A DNA stretch of 64,000 bases, taken from positions 1 to 64,000 of the forward strand of contig JAXHLO010000006.1 of assembly GCA_034522075.1 (NCBI GenBank), read 5' to 3'. Shown piece after piece: positions 9,915-19,117 of this stretch (its first letter is position 1; the number at the start of each line of letters is the position of its first letter). This DNA is from UBA7803 sp034522075 (GTDB lineage: Bacteria; Pseudomonadota; Gammaproteobacteria; Pseudomonadales; Azotimanducaceae). The notes beneath the pieces were generated by a model. The model ran no database searches and was not told where the DNA came from. It saw nothing but the letters and a program-made list of their open reading frames with translations. The position numbers and the translations under genes were made by a program.

Positions 9915-11867
9915 ATGACACCATGCAACGCAAGGGTCTCTCTGATCCTGCTTCTGTGCCTTACCCTGTCCGCTCCCTTGTCATTCGCCGAAGCGCCGCC
10001 CGAGCGGCTCACCCAGCGCGCCTGGGAAGAGATGGTGGTGGTCGGCAGCCATCAGCCCCGGCCCGCCCGCGAGGTGGGCAGCGCGGTGAGCGTTCTGAAT
10101 GCCGCCGATATCCAACGGCGCCGGGTGGCGCTGGGCTCCGAACTGCTGCGCGAAGTACCCGGCCTGGCCGTGAACCGCAGCGGCCAGGTAGGCAATCTGA
10201 CCCAGGTGCGCATTCGCGGCGCCGAGGGCAACCATACTCTGGTGCTCATCGACGGCATCGAAGCCAACGATCCGGGGCTGTCCGGCGAATTCAACTTCGC
10301 CGATCTGCTGACCTACGACGTGGGGCGCGTCGAAGTGCTGCGCGGGCCGCAGAGCGCTCTGTACGGCAGCGAGGCCATCGGCGGCGTCATCAGCATCCGC
10401 AGTGCCGAGCCAAGCCAGGGACTGGAGGTGCACGGCGAGGCGGAAGGCGGCTCGTTCGGCACGCAGCGGCTGGGCGCCTCGCTTGCCGGCGCCGGCGAGC
10501 GCGTGTCGGGCCGATTGTCAGCCGTGCATTTCGACACCGACGGCATCAGCGCCTCGGCCATCGAGCCGGAGAAAGACGGCTATGAAAACACGACCCTGCA
10601 CGGCGTGCTCGGCGTGCAGATTACCCCGCAGCTCGACGCCCGGCTGGTGCTGCGCAGCGCCGACAACGACGTGGAGACCGATCGACAGGACTTCGATTTT
10701 CCGCCTACGCCCACCCAGGGTCTCATCGTCGATGCCGACAACAACACCGAGTCGTCACAGCGTTACGGACTGGTCGAGTTCAACGCCGCGCTGCTGGACG
10801 GCGACTGGCTGCACCGCGCCGCCTACGGCTATACCGACACGGAGTCGGACAGCTTCTCCGCCGACGTGCGCAGCTTTGGTACCCGCGGCGAACGGCGCAA
10901 GCTGGAATACCAGAGCACGCTGAAGCTGGGCAGTGATTCGCTGCGCCATACGCTGACCGGCGGCGTGCAACGGGAGCTGCTCGAGTTCGAGAACATCTCG
11001 GCTTTTTCCCCCGGCGCCAACTACCGGCGTCAGGACGACCAGACCAGCTACGTGGCCGAGTACGCGCTGACGGCCTACGACATCGCTTCACTGTCCATGA
11101 GCGTGCGCCACGATGACAACGACCGTTTCGACGACGCCACCACGGTGCGCGTGACCGGCTCATATCTGCTCGAGTCGACGGCGACCCGGCTGCATGCAAG
11201 CTACGGCCAGGGCATCACCAATCCCACGTTCACCGAACTGTTCGGCTTCGACCCCAACAGCTTCGTCGGCAATCCGGATCTGACCCCGGAGGAATCCGAC
11301 GGCTACGACTTCGGCATCGAGCAGTCGCTGTTCGCCGGCCGCGCTCTGGTGGATGTGACCTATTTCCGGGCAAGCCTGGACGACGAGATCATCACCGTGT
11401 TCGATTTCGATACCTTCACGTCGACGGCGGCCAATCAGACCGGCGACAGCAGACGCCAGGGCGTCGAGATGACTCTGCAGGCGCAGATCGACGAGCAATG
11501 GTCGCTGCAGGGCAGCTACACCTACCTGGACGCCACCGACCCGGACGGCCGCGGCGAAGTCCGGCGCCCGGACAATAGTGCCAGCGTCAACGTCAATTAC
11601 CGCTTTCTCGGCGGGCGCGGCAATCTCAACCTGGGCGCTATCTTCAACGGTGAGCAGGAAGATTCCGAGTTCATCAATGCTACCCCCCGCGACCGGGTGA
11701 CCCTGGATGATTACACCCTGGTCAACGCGGCCGCGAGCTTCGACGTCAACGACACGCTGCAGTTTTTCGTCCGCGGCGAAAACCTGCTGGACGAGGACTA
11801 CACCGAAGTCTTCGGTTATCGGTCGCCCGGGGCGGCCGGTTATCTGGGGCTGCGGGCGCGGCTGTAG
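9915..11867 (+). CDS. btuB: TonB-dependent outer-membrane receptor, BtuB-like (cobalamin uptake)
   Basis: This 650-residue outer-membrane receptor begins with a signal peptide (LILLLCLTLSAPLSFA). A TonB box-like stretch EEMVVVGS follows, then the plug domain with LLREVPGLAVNRSG, GNLTQVRIRGAEGNHTLVLI and VEVLRGPQSALYGSEAIGGV. The remainder is a beta-barrel of alternating strands that ends with the outer-membrane C-terminal pattern GYLGLRARL. Length and plug sequence fit BtuB of about 600-650 residues. The cobalamin riboswitch directly upstream specifies the substrate class. The ATG at 9915 gives a complete signal peptide. No periplasmic BtuF or BtuCD genes are next to it; the following gene is a metallopeptidase. 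Confidence 0.88.
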   Translation: MTPCNARVSLILLLCLTLSAPLSFAEAPPERLTQRAWEEMVVVGSHQPRPAREVGSAVSVLNAADIQRRRVALGSELLREVPGLAVNRSGQVGNLTQVRIRGAEGNHTLVLIDGIEANDPGLSGEFNFADLLTYDVGRVEVLRGPQSALYGSEAIGGVISIRSAEPSQGLEVHGEAEGGSFGTQRLGASLAGAGERVSGRLSAVHFDTDGISASAIEPEKDGYENTTLHGVLGVQITPQLDARLVLRSADNDVETDRQDFDFPPTPTQGLIVDADNNTESSQRYGLVEFNAALLDGDWLHRAAYGYTDTESDSFSADVRSFGTRGERRKLEYQSTLKLGSDSLRHTLTGGVQRELLEFENISAFSPGANYRRQDDQTSYVAEYALTAYDIASLSMSVRHDDNDRFDDATTVRVTGSYLLESTATRLHASYGQGITNPTFTELFGFDPNSFVGNPDLTPEESDGYDFGIEQSLFAGRALVDVTYFRASLDDEIITVFDFDTFTSTAANQTGDSRRQGVEMTLQAQIDEQWSLQGSYTYLDATDPDGRGEVRRPDNSASVNVNYRFLGGRGNLNLGAIFNGEQEDSEFINATPRDRVTLDDYTLVNAAASFDVNDTLQFFVRGENLLDEDYTEVFGYRSPGAAGYLGLRARL

Positions 11868-11875
11868 CACACCGG

Positions 11876-11893
11876 GGCGGACCATGGTCCGCC
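11876..11893. terminator. Perfect 18-base palindrome after the receptor gene
   Basis: The sequence ggcggaccatggtccgcc is a perfect inverted repeat (9-base arms, no loop) that begins nine bases after the receptor stop codon. It could form a stem that protects or terminates the transcript. No T-run follows, so intrinsic termination is unproven. It lies between the receptor stop and the metallopeptidase start. Confidence 0.35.
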
Positions 11894-11930
11894 TGCAGGA
11901 AACCTTCGGGCGCGCCGGGGTCCAACCGGT

Positions 11931-12755
11931 ATGCGCCCGATCCTTTCACTGCTGGCTGTGCTGCTGGTATCCGTGCTGCCGGCGACCGCAGCCGCCGACG
12001 CCGCTTCCTCTGCACTGCGCTTCGTCTGGCTGGACGACTTCGCTGCCGCAGAGCAGGTCAAGCTCACCGCCTGGATACAAGAGACCCACGCCGCCGCGGT
12101 CCGTTTGACCGGCCCCTTACCTATGCCCGTGCGGGTGTATTTCCACCGCCGCGACGGCGCCCGCGAGCCGGTACCATGGGCCCACACCCAGCGCAGCAGT
12201 ACGCAGGGTGTGCACTTTCATGTTGACCCGCGTTTTCCACTGGAGGACTTCCGCCGCGACTGGACGGCGCCCCACGAACTCAGCCACCTGATTCTGCCTT
12301 ACCTGGGGCCCCGCCATGCCTGGTTCGCGGAAGGCTTCGCCAGCTACCTGCAGTATGCGGTGATGCAGTCCATGGGCGTGCTGTCGGCGGACGAGGCGCG
12401 GCGCCGTTACCGGCGCAAACTGGAGCGCGCCGAACGGGGCTATGAGCATACGCACCAGCCATTCGTCGCCGCGGCCCCGCGGCTGCGCGCGGAAGGTAAA
12501 TATCCGGTGATGTACTGGGGCGGCGCCGCCTACTTCATGCAGGTGGACCAGGCCCTGGCCGAGCGGGGCTCGAGCCTGCAGTCGGTGTTGCGCGACTACC
12601 TCACCTGCTGCCGGCGCGACCGGGACGGGCTGTATTCACTGCTCGAGGAACTGGACCGCCTGGCCGGCGCCGCCGTTTTCTCCGAGCGCCTAGAGCACTT
12701 CGAGTCGGCGCCTGGCTTCCCGCGCTATGCCGACGTCATACCCGGCGGCCGCTGA
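11931..12755 (+). CDS. Secreted HExxH metallopeptidase-like protein (gluzincin pattern)
   Basis: The 274-residue protein has a clear signal peptide (MRPILSLLAVLLVSVLPATA). The zinc-binding motif HELSH is at residues 115-119, and a downstream Glu at 134 in WFAEGFASYLQYA provides the third ligand. This is the H-E-x-x-H...E spacing of gluzincin peptidases such as M1/M61 or SprT-like secreted enzymes, with an unusually short core. A C-terminal helical region contains a Cys pair (LTCCRRDRD). It is probably periplasmic or extracellular. It lies 63 bases after the TonB receptor on the same strand and may be co-transcribed with it, but no functional link to cobalamin is apparent. Confidence 0.7.
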   Translation: MRPILSLLAVLLVSVLPATAAADAASSALRFVWLDDFAAAEQVKLTAWIQETHAAAVRLTGPLPMPVRVYFHRRDGAREPVPWAHTQRSSTQGVHFHVDPRFPLEDFRRDWTAPHELSHLILPYLGPRHAWFAEGFASYLQYAVMQSMGVLSADEARRRYRRKLERAERGYEHTHQPFVAAAPRLRAEGKYPVMYWGGAAYFMQVDQALAERGSSLQSVLRDYLTCCRRDRDGLYSLLEELDRLAGAAVFSERLEHFESAPGFPRYADVIPGGR

Positions 12756-12776
12756 GCGCTCGAAGGGATCGCTCAG
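12752..12776. terminator. Stem-loop between convergent genes
   Basis: Seven-base arms ctgagcg (12752-12758) and cgctcag (12770-12776) enclose an 11-base loop. They lie exactly where the metallopeptidase and the carotenoid oxygenase genes converge. The position suits a bidirectional terminator, but there is no clear T-run. Confidence 0.3.
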
Positions 12777-14119
12777 GCACTCGGCCCATCGAAGCCGTCC
12801 GGCAGCCAGGCGCCATGAAATCCGTAGGGCACGCGCGCCGGCAGCAGCACCCGGGCCAGCGGCTTGCCGCCCACATCCGTGCCATCGAGAATCAACAGCT
12901 CGCTGGCCCCACGCTGCGCGTCATAGACGTAGGCCATGAGATAGCCGTCGTCCTCGGCGCTGGCATGCTCGCGCGGCACGAAAAAGGGCTCCGCCGCATG
13001 GCGGCCCGGCCCCAGCTCATGGCGGACACACCAGCCGGTGTCCAGGTCGTGCTTGTTGATGGCGGGGAAGCCGGTGCCTTCGACGGCCACGGAGTAACCG
13101 TAGCGATACGCCTTGCCGTTGCGGCCCGGATGACAGCGGGGAAACTCCACGCCGCGTTCGTCGATGCAGGTTTCGCTCACCCGGCGGGTCGCCGGATTGA
13201 CGATCCAGCGGTCGAGCCGGGCAACCCCGTCGCCGAAGGGATCCTGGGCATCCAGGTCGAACATGCGCTCGTAACGGCAGACGTCCACGACCACGTTGCC
13301 GTGGGCGTCCTCGTAGGCGTTCATGGGATGAAACACGTAGCAGGGCGAGACGTCGCACCAGATGATATCGGCCGCACCGCCGCTGCGCGGCAGCAGGCCG
13401 AGCCGCGGCGCGTAGTCGGGATTCCAGGCAAAGGGGAAACGCATACCGCGTTCCAGCAAGTCGCCGCTGACGGTCACCGGCAGGTCATAGATGAGCACAT
13501 AATTTTCCGTCAGGCCGCTGTCGTGCAGCATGACCATGCCCGGCAGCGGGATGTCGACCTGACGTTTGACGCGCCCGTCCCGCCCCACGCGCACGTACTT
13601 CACGTGATCGCCGAACTCCGGCCAGTTGTAGGTGATGGCGTGCAGCTCGCCGGAGTCAGGGTCGACCTTCGGGTGGGCGGTGAAGGCGCCGGACGTCAGG
13701 GTACCGAAGAACGGGTTGGCACCAACGGTATCCAGCTCGCAGGTCAATTCCACCGGCGGCGCGCCGGCTTCGACCAGGGCCCACGTTCGCCCGGCGTGGC
13801 CTATGACATGGGTGTTGTTGGCGCTCCCCAGCGTGCGCGTGCCGACACTCTCGCCCAGCGCCTCGGCCACGTCGGCGCTGCGTACCCAGCGGTTGCGATA
13901 CCAGGCGGCAGCGCCTTCCGTCAGGCGGACGCCGTGCACCATACCTTCGCCAACGAACCAGTGATGGGCTGCCAGGTCCACATCGCCGATGGGGTTGGGA
14001 CCGTTGCGCAGGTAGCGGCCATTGAGCTCGGGAGGGATCTCACCCACCACGCTCAGCTCGGTTTCGGTGATCTCCCGGGTGACTGGAGCGTAGTTGTCGG
14101 TGAAGTAACGTTCGATCAC
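12773..14119 (-). CDS. Carotenoid cleavage dioxygenase (RPE65/lignostilbene dioxygenase family)
   Basis: This 448-residue non-heme iron enzyme is expected to split a conjugated double bond with O2 to give aldehydes. The four iron-binding His residues are all visible: H149 (FTAHPK), H199 (MVMLHD), H264 (VFHPMNAYED) and H435 (YGFHGAW). The N-terminus (ELSVVGEIPPELNGRYLRNG followed by PNP) is the family opening. There is no signal peptide, so it should act in the cytoplasm or at the inner face of the membrane. No carotenoid biosynthesis genes are in the window. Related enzymes also cleave stilbenes or other phenylpropanoids, so the substrate is open. The ATG at 14119 fits the family N-terminus. 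Confidence 0.9.
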   Translation of the reverse strand: MIERYFTDNYAPVTREITETELSVVGEIPPELNGRYLRNGPNPIGDVDLAAHHWFVGEGMVHGVRLTEGAAAWYRNRWVRSADVAEALGESVGTRTLGSANNTHVIGHAGRTWALVEAGAPPVELTCELDTVGANPFFGTLTSGAFTAHPKVDPDSGELHAITYNWPEFGDHVKYVRVGRDGRVKRQVDIPLPGMVMLHDSGLTENYVLIYDLPVTVSGDLLERGMRFPFAWNPDYAPRLGLLPRSGGAADIIWCDVSPCYVFHPMNAYEDAHGNVVVDVCRYERMFDLDAQDPFGDGVARLDRWIVNPATRRVSETCIDERGVEFPRCHPGRNGKAYRYGYSVAVEGTGFPAINKHDLDTGWCVRHELGPGRHAAEPFFVPREHASAEDDGYLMAYVYDAQRGASELLILDGTDVGGKPLARVLLPARVPYGFHGAWLPDGFDGPSA

Positions 14120-14180
14120 GGCAGTCTCCTCGAGCGACGGCGAGTGGAGACCGGGATATTCAGAGCTGCTCTTTACGGTG

Positions 14181-14546
14181 TCAAGATTTTCCGGGGGGCG
14201 TAGAACTATCGGTCAACCCGTCGCCGCCCGTACGCGTCTCGGTCACCAGCCATTGCAGGTAAGCCGGCAATCCGGCGGTCACCGGCACCGCGAGAATCTC
14301 CGGGACTTCGTAGTCGTGAAGCCGTTCGATGGCCTGCATGGCGGCACCCGCCACATCGGCCGCGGTCTTCACCAGCAGCAGAATCTCCCGGTCACGCTGG
14401 ATTTCACCCTGCCAGCGGTAGCGGCTGGAAACCGGCAATTCCTGAATGCACGCCGCCAGGTTCTGCTCGATCAGCGCTCTGCACACTGTGTCGGCCTGCG
14501 ACTCGCTGTCCACGGTGGTCATGATCATCACGGCTGAATCGCTCAT
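14181..14546 (-). CDS. cutA: Divalent-cation tolerance protein CutA
   Basis: This 121-residue protein has the CutA1 fold signature. It begins with SAVMIMTTVDSESQADTVCR, has LAACIQELPVSSRYRWQGEI in the middle and YEVPEILAVPVTAGLPAYLQW near the end. CutA forms very stable trimers and has been linked genetically to copper tolerance in E. coli, although its biochemical role remains unclear. The ATG at 14546 is chosen because the family starts within a few residues of TTVDS; the longer in-frame extension is unlike CutA. It sits alone between the carotenoid oxygenase gene and the divergent carboxylesterase gene. Confidence 0.88.
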   Translation of the reverse strand: MSDSAVMIMTTVDSESQADTVCRALIEQNLAACIQELPVSSRYRWQGEIQRDREILLLVKTAADVAGAAMQAIERLHDYEVPEILAVPVTAGLPAYLQWLVTETRTGGDGLTDSSTPPGKS

Positions 14547-14704
14547 GGGAAGTTTCCACTTGCTGCGATGAGGGCAGGCTACACCTTCGGCCCCCCACGG
14601 CGAAGCCGGGCAGAGAAGCCGGGCAGACCGGTCTGGCCCCTGCGATTGCCCGGAACGTCCGCACACGCAACAATTGACGGCACTGAGTTCCGCCAGGAGT
14701 CGCC

Positions 14705-16345
14705 ATGCAGCCTCTACTCGCCGTTTCCCGCAGCGCCGTCGCCCTCTTCGCCTTGATCTGTACCGTTCAGGCAAGCGCCGCCGGGGCGCCGGAGCCCAGC
14801 CGCGTGGTGGAAACCACCGCCGGCCGCGTTCAGGGGCTCGTCGACGACGGCATCGCAGCCTTCAAGGGCATTCCCTACGGCGCCCCGCCGCTGGCGCAGC
14901 GGCGCTTCCTGCCGCCGCAGCCGCCCGAGCCCTGGGACGACGTACTGGTGGCCGCGGACTTCGGCGCCCCGGCCATGCAACTCTATGACCGTCCGCACAC
15001 CGGCGAAACGCTGTCCATGCAGCTGGCCACGGTGTTCACCATGCGTTCCGACATGAAGGTGGACAACGAAGACAGCCTCTATCTGAACGTGTGGACGCCG
15101 GCCGCCGACGACGGCAAACGCCCGGTGATGGTCTGGCTGCACGGCGGCGGCTATGCCTATGGCTCCGGCGCCTGGCCCGTCTACGACGGTGCCAATCTGG
15201 CGCGCAAGGGCGACGTGGTGGTGATCACCGTGAATCACCGGCTGAATGTCTTTGGCTACCTGTACCTGGCCGAACTGCTGGGGGAAGACTACGCCCACTC
15301 CGGCAACGCCGGTATGCTCGACCTGGTTCAGGCGCTGGCATGGGTGCGCGACAACGCGGCCGCTTTCGGCGGCGACCCTGCCAACGTGACCATCATGGGC
15401 GAATCCGGCGGCGGTTCGAAGGTGTCGCACCTCATGGCCATGCCGGCCGCCGACGGGCTGTTCCACAAAGCCATCATCCAGAGCGGCCCGGGGCTCACGG
15501 GTGTCCCCGCCGCTACGGCCACCGACAACGCCCGGAAGATCCTGGCTGAGCTGGGCGTGGCCTCGGACGACGCGGCGGCGGCGCGCAAACGCCTGCAGTC
15601 CGCCACCGCCGATGAGCTGCTTGCAGCCACGGCCGCAGCCCAGGAGAAGGCCGGCGGCGCCTTCGGCGGGCTGCGCCTGGCGCCGGTGGTGGACGGCGGC
15701 GTCCTGCCGCGTCATCCCTTCGCGCCGGATGCACCAGGCCAGGCCAGGGACATTCCGCTGCTGATCGGCTGGAACAAGGACGAGATGACCATTTTCAACA
15801 CCACGGCACCCTGGTTCGGCACCCTGACCGAAGCAGATCTGCCGGGCCGGGTGGAGCAGGTGGTGGGAGACAAGGCGGGCGCGTTGCTGGACGCCTACCG
15901 CAACCTGTATCCCGACTACTCGCCCACCTATCTGTACAACGCCATTCTCGGCGATTCCCGCATGTTCCGCGGCTCGGTGGTTCTGGCAGAGCGCAAGGCG
16001 GCTCAGGACGGTGCGCCGGTATTCATGTACTACCTGACCTGGGAAACTCCTGTGGGCAACGGCATATTCAAGTCGCCCCACACCCTGGACATTCCGTTCA
16101 TGTTCAACAACGTAGACAAGGCGGTGGCGCTGACGGGTGACAGTGACGAAGCGCGCAGCCTGGAAGACCAGATGTCCAGCGCGTGGATCGCCTTCGCCCG
16201 AAGCGGCGACCCGAACAATGACGCCGTGCCTGAGTGGCCGCGCTACGACACCAATCGCCGCCCGGCCATGGTGTTCGACGTGCCGCCGCGGGTGCAGGAT
16301 GACCCCAATCGGCAGATCCGGCTGCTGCTGGAATCGGATCAGTGA
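14705..16345 (+). CDS. Secreted type-B carboxylesterase
   Basis: The 546-residue protein has a signal peptide (AVALFALICTVQASAAG). It shows the full type-B esterase set: FKGIPYGAPPLAQRRF near the start, the oxyanion hole WLHGGGYAYGSG, the nucleophile elbow IMGESGGGSKV (Ser of GESGG), the acid region LIGWNKDEMTIF and the His region SPHTLDIPFMFNN. Enzymes of this family hydrolyse esters of many kinds in the periplasm or outside the cell. The start has an AGGAG site a few bases upstream. The gene converges on and overlaps the sulfatase gene by seven bases, and their joint position beside an uptake operon suggests extracytoplasmic processing of an esterified or sulfated nutrient. That link is inference. 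Confidence 0.87.
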   Translation: MQPLLAVSRSAVALFALICTVQASAAGAPEPSRVVETTAGRVQGLVDDGIAAFKGIPYGAPPLAQRRFLPPQPPEPWDDVLVAADFGAPAMQLYDRPHTGETLSMQLATVFTMRSDMKVDNEDSLYLNVWTPAADDGKRPVMVWLHGGGYAYGSGAWPVYDGANLARKGDVVVITVNHRLNVFGYLYLAELLGEDYAHSGNAGMLDLVQALAWVRDNAAAFGGDPANVTIMGESGGGSKVSHLMAMPAADGLFHKAIIQSGPGLTGVPAATATDNARKILAELGVASDDAAAARKRLQSATADELLAATAAAQEKAGGAFGGLRLAPVVDGGVLPRHPFAPDAPGQARDIPLLIGWNKDEMTIFNTTAPWFGTLTEADLPGRVEQVVGDKAGALLDAYRNLYPDYSPTYLYNAILGDSRMFRGSVVLAERKAAQDGAPVFMYYLTWETPVGNGIFKSPHTLDIPFMFNNVDKAVALTGDSDEARSLEDQMSSAWIAFARSGDPNNDAVPEWPRYDTNRRPAMVFDVPPRVQDDPNRQIRLLLESDQ

Positions 16346-17886
16346 GCCAGGTCAGACCGGCGCCCGGCGCTCCAGGCGCGGCTGCCGCGGCGGCGGCAGG
16401 TTCGACGCAGGTCGTCGAGGAGCTCCGACTTCAGGGCCTGCCGCGCCGGGTCGTCCCAGAGATTGATCAGAGCGCCGGGATCGTCGTTCAGATCGTAGAG
16501 CTCACCCTCGCTGCCGTCGTACAGGGAGCCGGGCTTGTAGGCCGTGCACAGATAGCCGTCGCGATAGATGGAATCCAGCGCCAGACTCACCGGACCGTGT
16601 TCGCTGGACCACTCGGTGAGCACCCGCTGGCGCCGCTGGGCATCGGCTTCGGCGGCTGACAGCGGCAGCGGCTGGCCTTCCACCCAGTCCGGATCGTCAA
16701 TGCCGGCGATGCGGCAGAACGTGCGGGCCAGATCCACGTGACCCACCGGCGCGCTCACCCGTGCGGGCGCCGCCGCAGCACTCGGTGCCGGGCGCCAGAT
16801 CAGCGGCACACGCATGAGCGCGTCAACGTGGTAGGGGCCCTTGAACAACAGGCCATAGTCGCCCTGCAACTCGCCATGGTCGGCGGTGAAGATGATGTCG
16901 GTGTCGTCAGCCCAGCCGCGGCGTCCCAGGTAGTCGAGAACACGGCCGCAGGCTTCGTCGATGAGTTCGTTCTCGATGTGGTTATAGGCATTGATCTCAC
17001 GGATCTGGTCGGGAGTCAGATCGCAGGGCCGAAAGCCGCGGGGCGACTCCAGGTTGGTCCACAGGCTGCCGTCGAAGTAACCGCGCCAGTGCTTCGGTTT
17101 GTCGGCGAGCATGGCGGCGGCTTTCTCCGCGCTGCCGGGATACAGCTTGGGCAACGGCACCTCACGCCAGTCCACCCGATGCTTCTCTGAGGCCGGCGGA
17201 TCCCAGGGATGATGCGGGTCCGGGAAGCTCATCCAGACGAACCAGTCTTCCTCGGCCCTGAGGGTATCGAGCCAGGCCATGGTGCGATCAGCCACCCAGT
17301 CGGTGTGATAGACCTCCCGGGCCACATCGGCGGGCCACACCTGAATGGCACCCGTGTCGCCGGCGCCGGCGGTATTCTGCTGGCCCTCCGGCGTCACCAT
17401 GGGATAGAAGCTCCCCAGCGCCTCGGGATGCTGCTGCTCGAGCCATACGTCGTAGTGGGCGTGCCCGGTGACGAAGTGGTTGGCCAGTTCCATGTGCTCG
17501 AAACCGCGATGGGGCCCGAACTCACCCTGCCGCGCCATGCGGTTTTCATAGAAGTCGTCGGCGCTGCCCAGCCAGGGCTCGAAATGGGCTTTGCCGATGA
17601 GCGCCGTGCGGTAACCGTGCCGGTTCATCCAGTGCGCCATGGTGGGCGTTTCCGGCGGCGCGCTGACGCCGTTCATCCAGACCCCGTGTGTGGCCACGTG
17701 TTGACCGCTGATGATGGTGGCGCGGGCCGGCATGCAGACCACATTCTGGTTGTGCGCACGCTCATAGTTGATGCCCGCGGCAGCCAGGCCATCGAGCACC
17801 GGCGTGCGCGCTACCTGGCCGCCGTTGCAGCCCAGCGCGTCGAAGCGCATCTGGTCGGTGGTGATGAGCAGGATTCTGCGCCCCAT
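16339..17886 (-). CDS. Type I sulfatase (alkaline phosphatase superfamily)
   Basis: This 515-residue enzyme should hydrolyse a sulfate ester. It starts RILLITTDQMRFDALGCNGG, giving the calcium-binding Asp pair. The formylglycine site is VCMPARATI (C-x-P-x-R), with Cys as the residue to be modified. Further metal and substrate residues appear in FPDPHHPWDPP and FTADHGELQGDYGLLFKGPY. No signal peptide is seen, so the protein is probably cytoplasmic and would act on an imported sulfate ester. It follows the binding-protein gene of the Liv-type operon by 15 bases and is its likely last gene. Modification by a formylglycine-generating enzyme is needed for activity, and no such gene is in the window. 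Confidence 0.87.
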   Translation of the reverse strand: MGRRILLITTDQMRFDALGCNGGQVARTPVLDGLAAAGINYERAHNQNVVCMPARATIISGQHVATHGVWMNGVSAPPETPTMAHWMNRHGYRTALIGKAHFEPWLGSADDFYENRMARQGEFGPHRGFEHMELANHFVTGHAHYDVWLEQQHPEALGSFYPMVTPEGQQNTAGAGDTGAIQVWPADVAREVYHTDWVADRTMAWLDTLRAEEDWFVWMSFPDPHHPWDPPASEKHRVDWREVPLPKLYPGSAEKAAAMLADKPKHWRGYFDGSLWTNLESPRGFRPCDLTPDQIREINAYNHIENELIDEACGRVLDYLGRRGWADDTDIIFTADHGELQGDYGLLFKGPYHVDALMRVPLIWRPAPSAAAAPARVSAPVGHVDLARTFCRIAGIDDPDWVEGQPLPLSAAEADAQRRQRVLTEWSSEHGPVSLALDSIYRDGYLCTAYKPGSLYDGSEGELYDLNDDPGALINLWDDPARQALKSELLDDLRRTCRRRGSRAWSAGRRSDLAH

Positions 17887-17901
17887 ACAACGTCCCCGTC
17901 G

Positions 17902-19107
17902 TCAGTAGCTGATGGACTGTTCCAGCTTCACCCAGCGGCCGTCGCGAACCTGGGAGAGTACTGATTCCTGGGCACCGCTGTGGCGCTCCGGGCCAAACGA
18001 CAGGCGATAGCCGAAGATGTCGGTGTAGTCGTCGATGCTCTCCAGCGCCTGCAGAAATTTCTCCGTGGTGAGCTCCCGGCCGGCCCGTTCCAGAGCGAGC
18101 ACCACCACGTCGGCGGCACGATAGCCTTCCATGGCGGCCAGATCCGGCTCGGCGTCGAAGCGGGACACGTAGGTATCCCACCACTCCCGCACCTCAGGCG
18201 ACATGTCGTCGTCCGCGTAGAGGCGGGCCATGTGGACGAACGCGTAGTAACCCTCGGCGGATTCGGAATCGGCAATGGCCTGGGCATAGGTGGCGTTGTT
18301 GCCTACCCAGTCGGCGTCGTTCCAGCCCATCTTGCGGGCGGCATCGAGGACGAGAATGGTATCGCGGTGCACGGTGCCCATGAGTACCAGATCGCAATCG
18401 GCACGGCGCAAACGCAGAATCGCCGCGGTGAACTCGGTCTGGGTGGGATGGTGCGCCGTGGTCTCGACCAGCGGCATGCTCATGGCTTCGAGCTGATCTT
18501 CAGCGGCCTCGAGACTTTCTTCGCCGTACTCCGTGTCCTGGTAAACCACGCAGACGCGTTCTTTGTCGCGTTCTTCAACGAAGTAGCGCACGGCGGCGCG
18601 GATCTCATCGTAATAGATACCGCGCTGGGTGAACTTCATGGGGTGCAGCGGCTCCACCATGGAACGCGCGCCGGTCAGGGGAAAGATATTGGGTACGCCG
18701 GCTTCGAACTGCTGGGTCATCACGGCGTTGTTCATGGGCGTGCCCATGCCCAGGAGCATGATGAAGATCCGGTCGCGGTTGATGAGCTTGTTAGCCGCCT
18801 GAATGGCCCGCGGCACCTGATACTGAGCGTCTTCCACCACGAAGCGGATCGTCCGGCCATGCACACCGCCGGCGGCGTTGGCCTCGTCGAAGCGCATGCG
18901 TACACCGTTCATGGAGCCGACGCCCCAGATGGCGGTAGGGCCCACCAGGTCGGTATGGCTGCCGATGACGATCTCGTCGTCGGTGACGCCGCGGACGTCA
19001 GACACCGAATCGCCGTCGCCGGCGGACGGATCGCCCTGGCCGCAACCGAGCAGCAGCAGACACGCGGCAGACAGTGCGGCGAGACCGGTGAGTGAATTGT
19101 GCATCAT
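17902..19107 (-). CDS. Periplasmic binding lipoprotein of a Liv-type ABC transporter
   Basis: This 401-residue type I periplasmic-binding protein has a lipobox LLLLGCGQ with the lipidation Cys at residue 22. The mature part begins TDDEIVIGSHTDLVGPTAIW, the usual opening of branched-chain amino acid and amide-binding proteins. It continues with the DEANAAGGVHGRTIRFV hinge region. It binds the ligand for the LivH-LivM-LivG-LivF permease encoded upstream on the same strand. It is separated from the acyl-CoA ligase gene by ten bases. Family members with adjacent CoA ligases often bind aromatic or aliphatic carboxylates rather than amino acids, and I infer the same here. Confidence 0.85.
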   Translation of the reverse strand: MMHNSLTGLAALSAACLLLLGCGQGDPSAGDGDSVSDVRGVTDDEIVIGSHTDLVGPTAIWGVGSMNGVRMRFDEANAAGGVHGRTIRFVVEDAQYQVPRAIQAANKLINRDRIFIMLLGMGTPMNNAVMTQQFEAGVPNIFPLTGARSMVEPLHPMKFTQRGIYYDEIRAAVRYFVEERDKERVCVVYQDTEYGEESLEAAEDQLEAMSMPLVETTAHHPTQTEFTAAILRLRRADCDLVLMGTVHRDTILVLDAARKMGWNDADWVGNNATYAQAIADSESAEGYYAFVHMARLYADDDMSPEVREWWDTYVSRFDAEPDLAAMEGYRAADVVVLALERAGRELTTEKFLQALESIDDYTDIFGYRLSFGPERHSGAQESVLSQVRDGRWVKLEQSISY

Positions 19108-19117
19108 GCCTCCTCTC

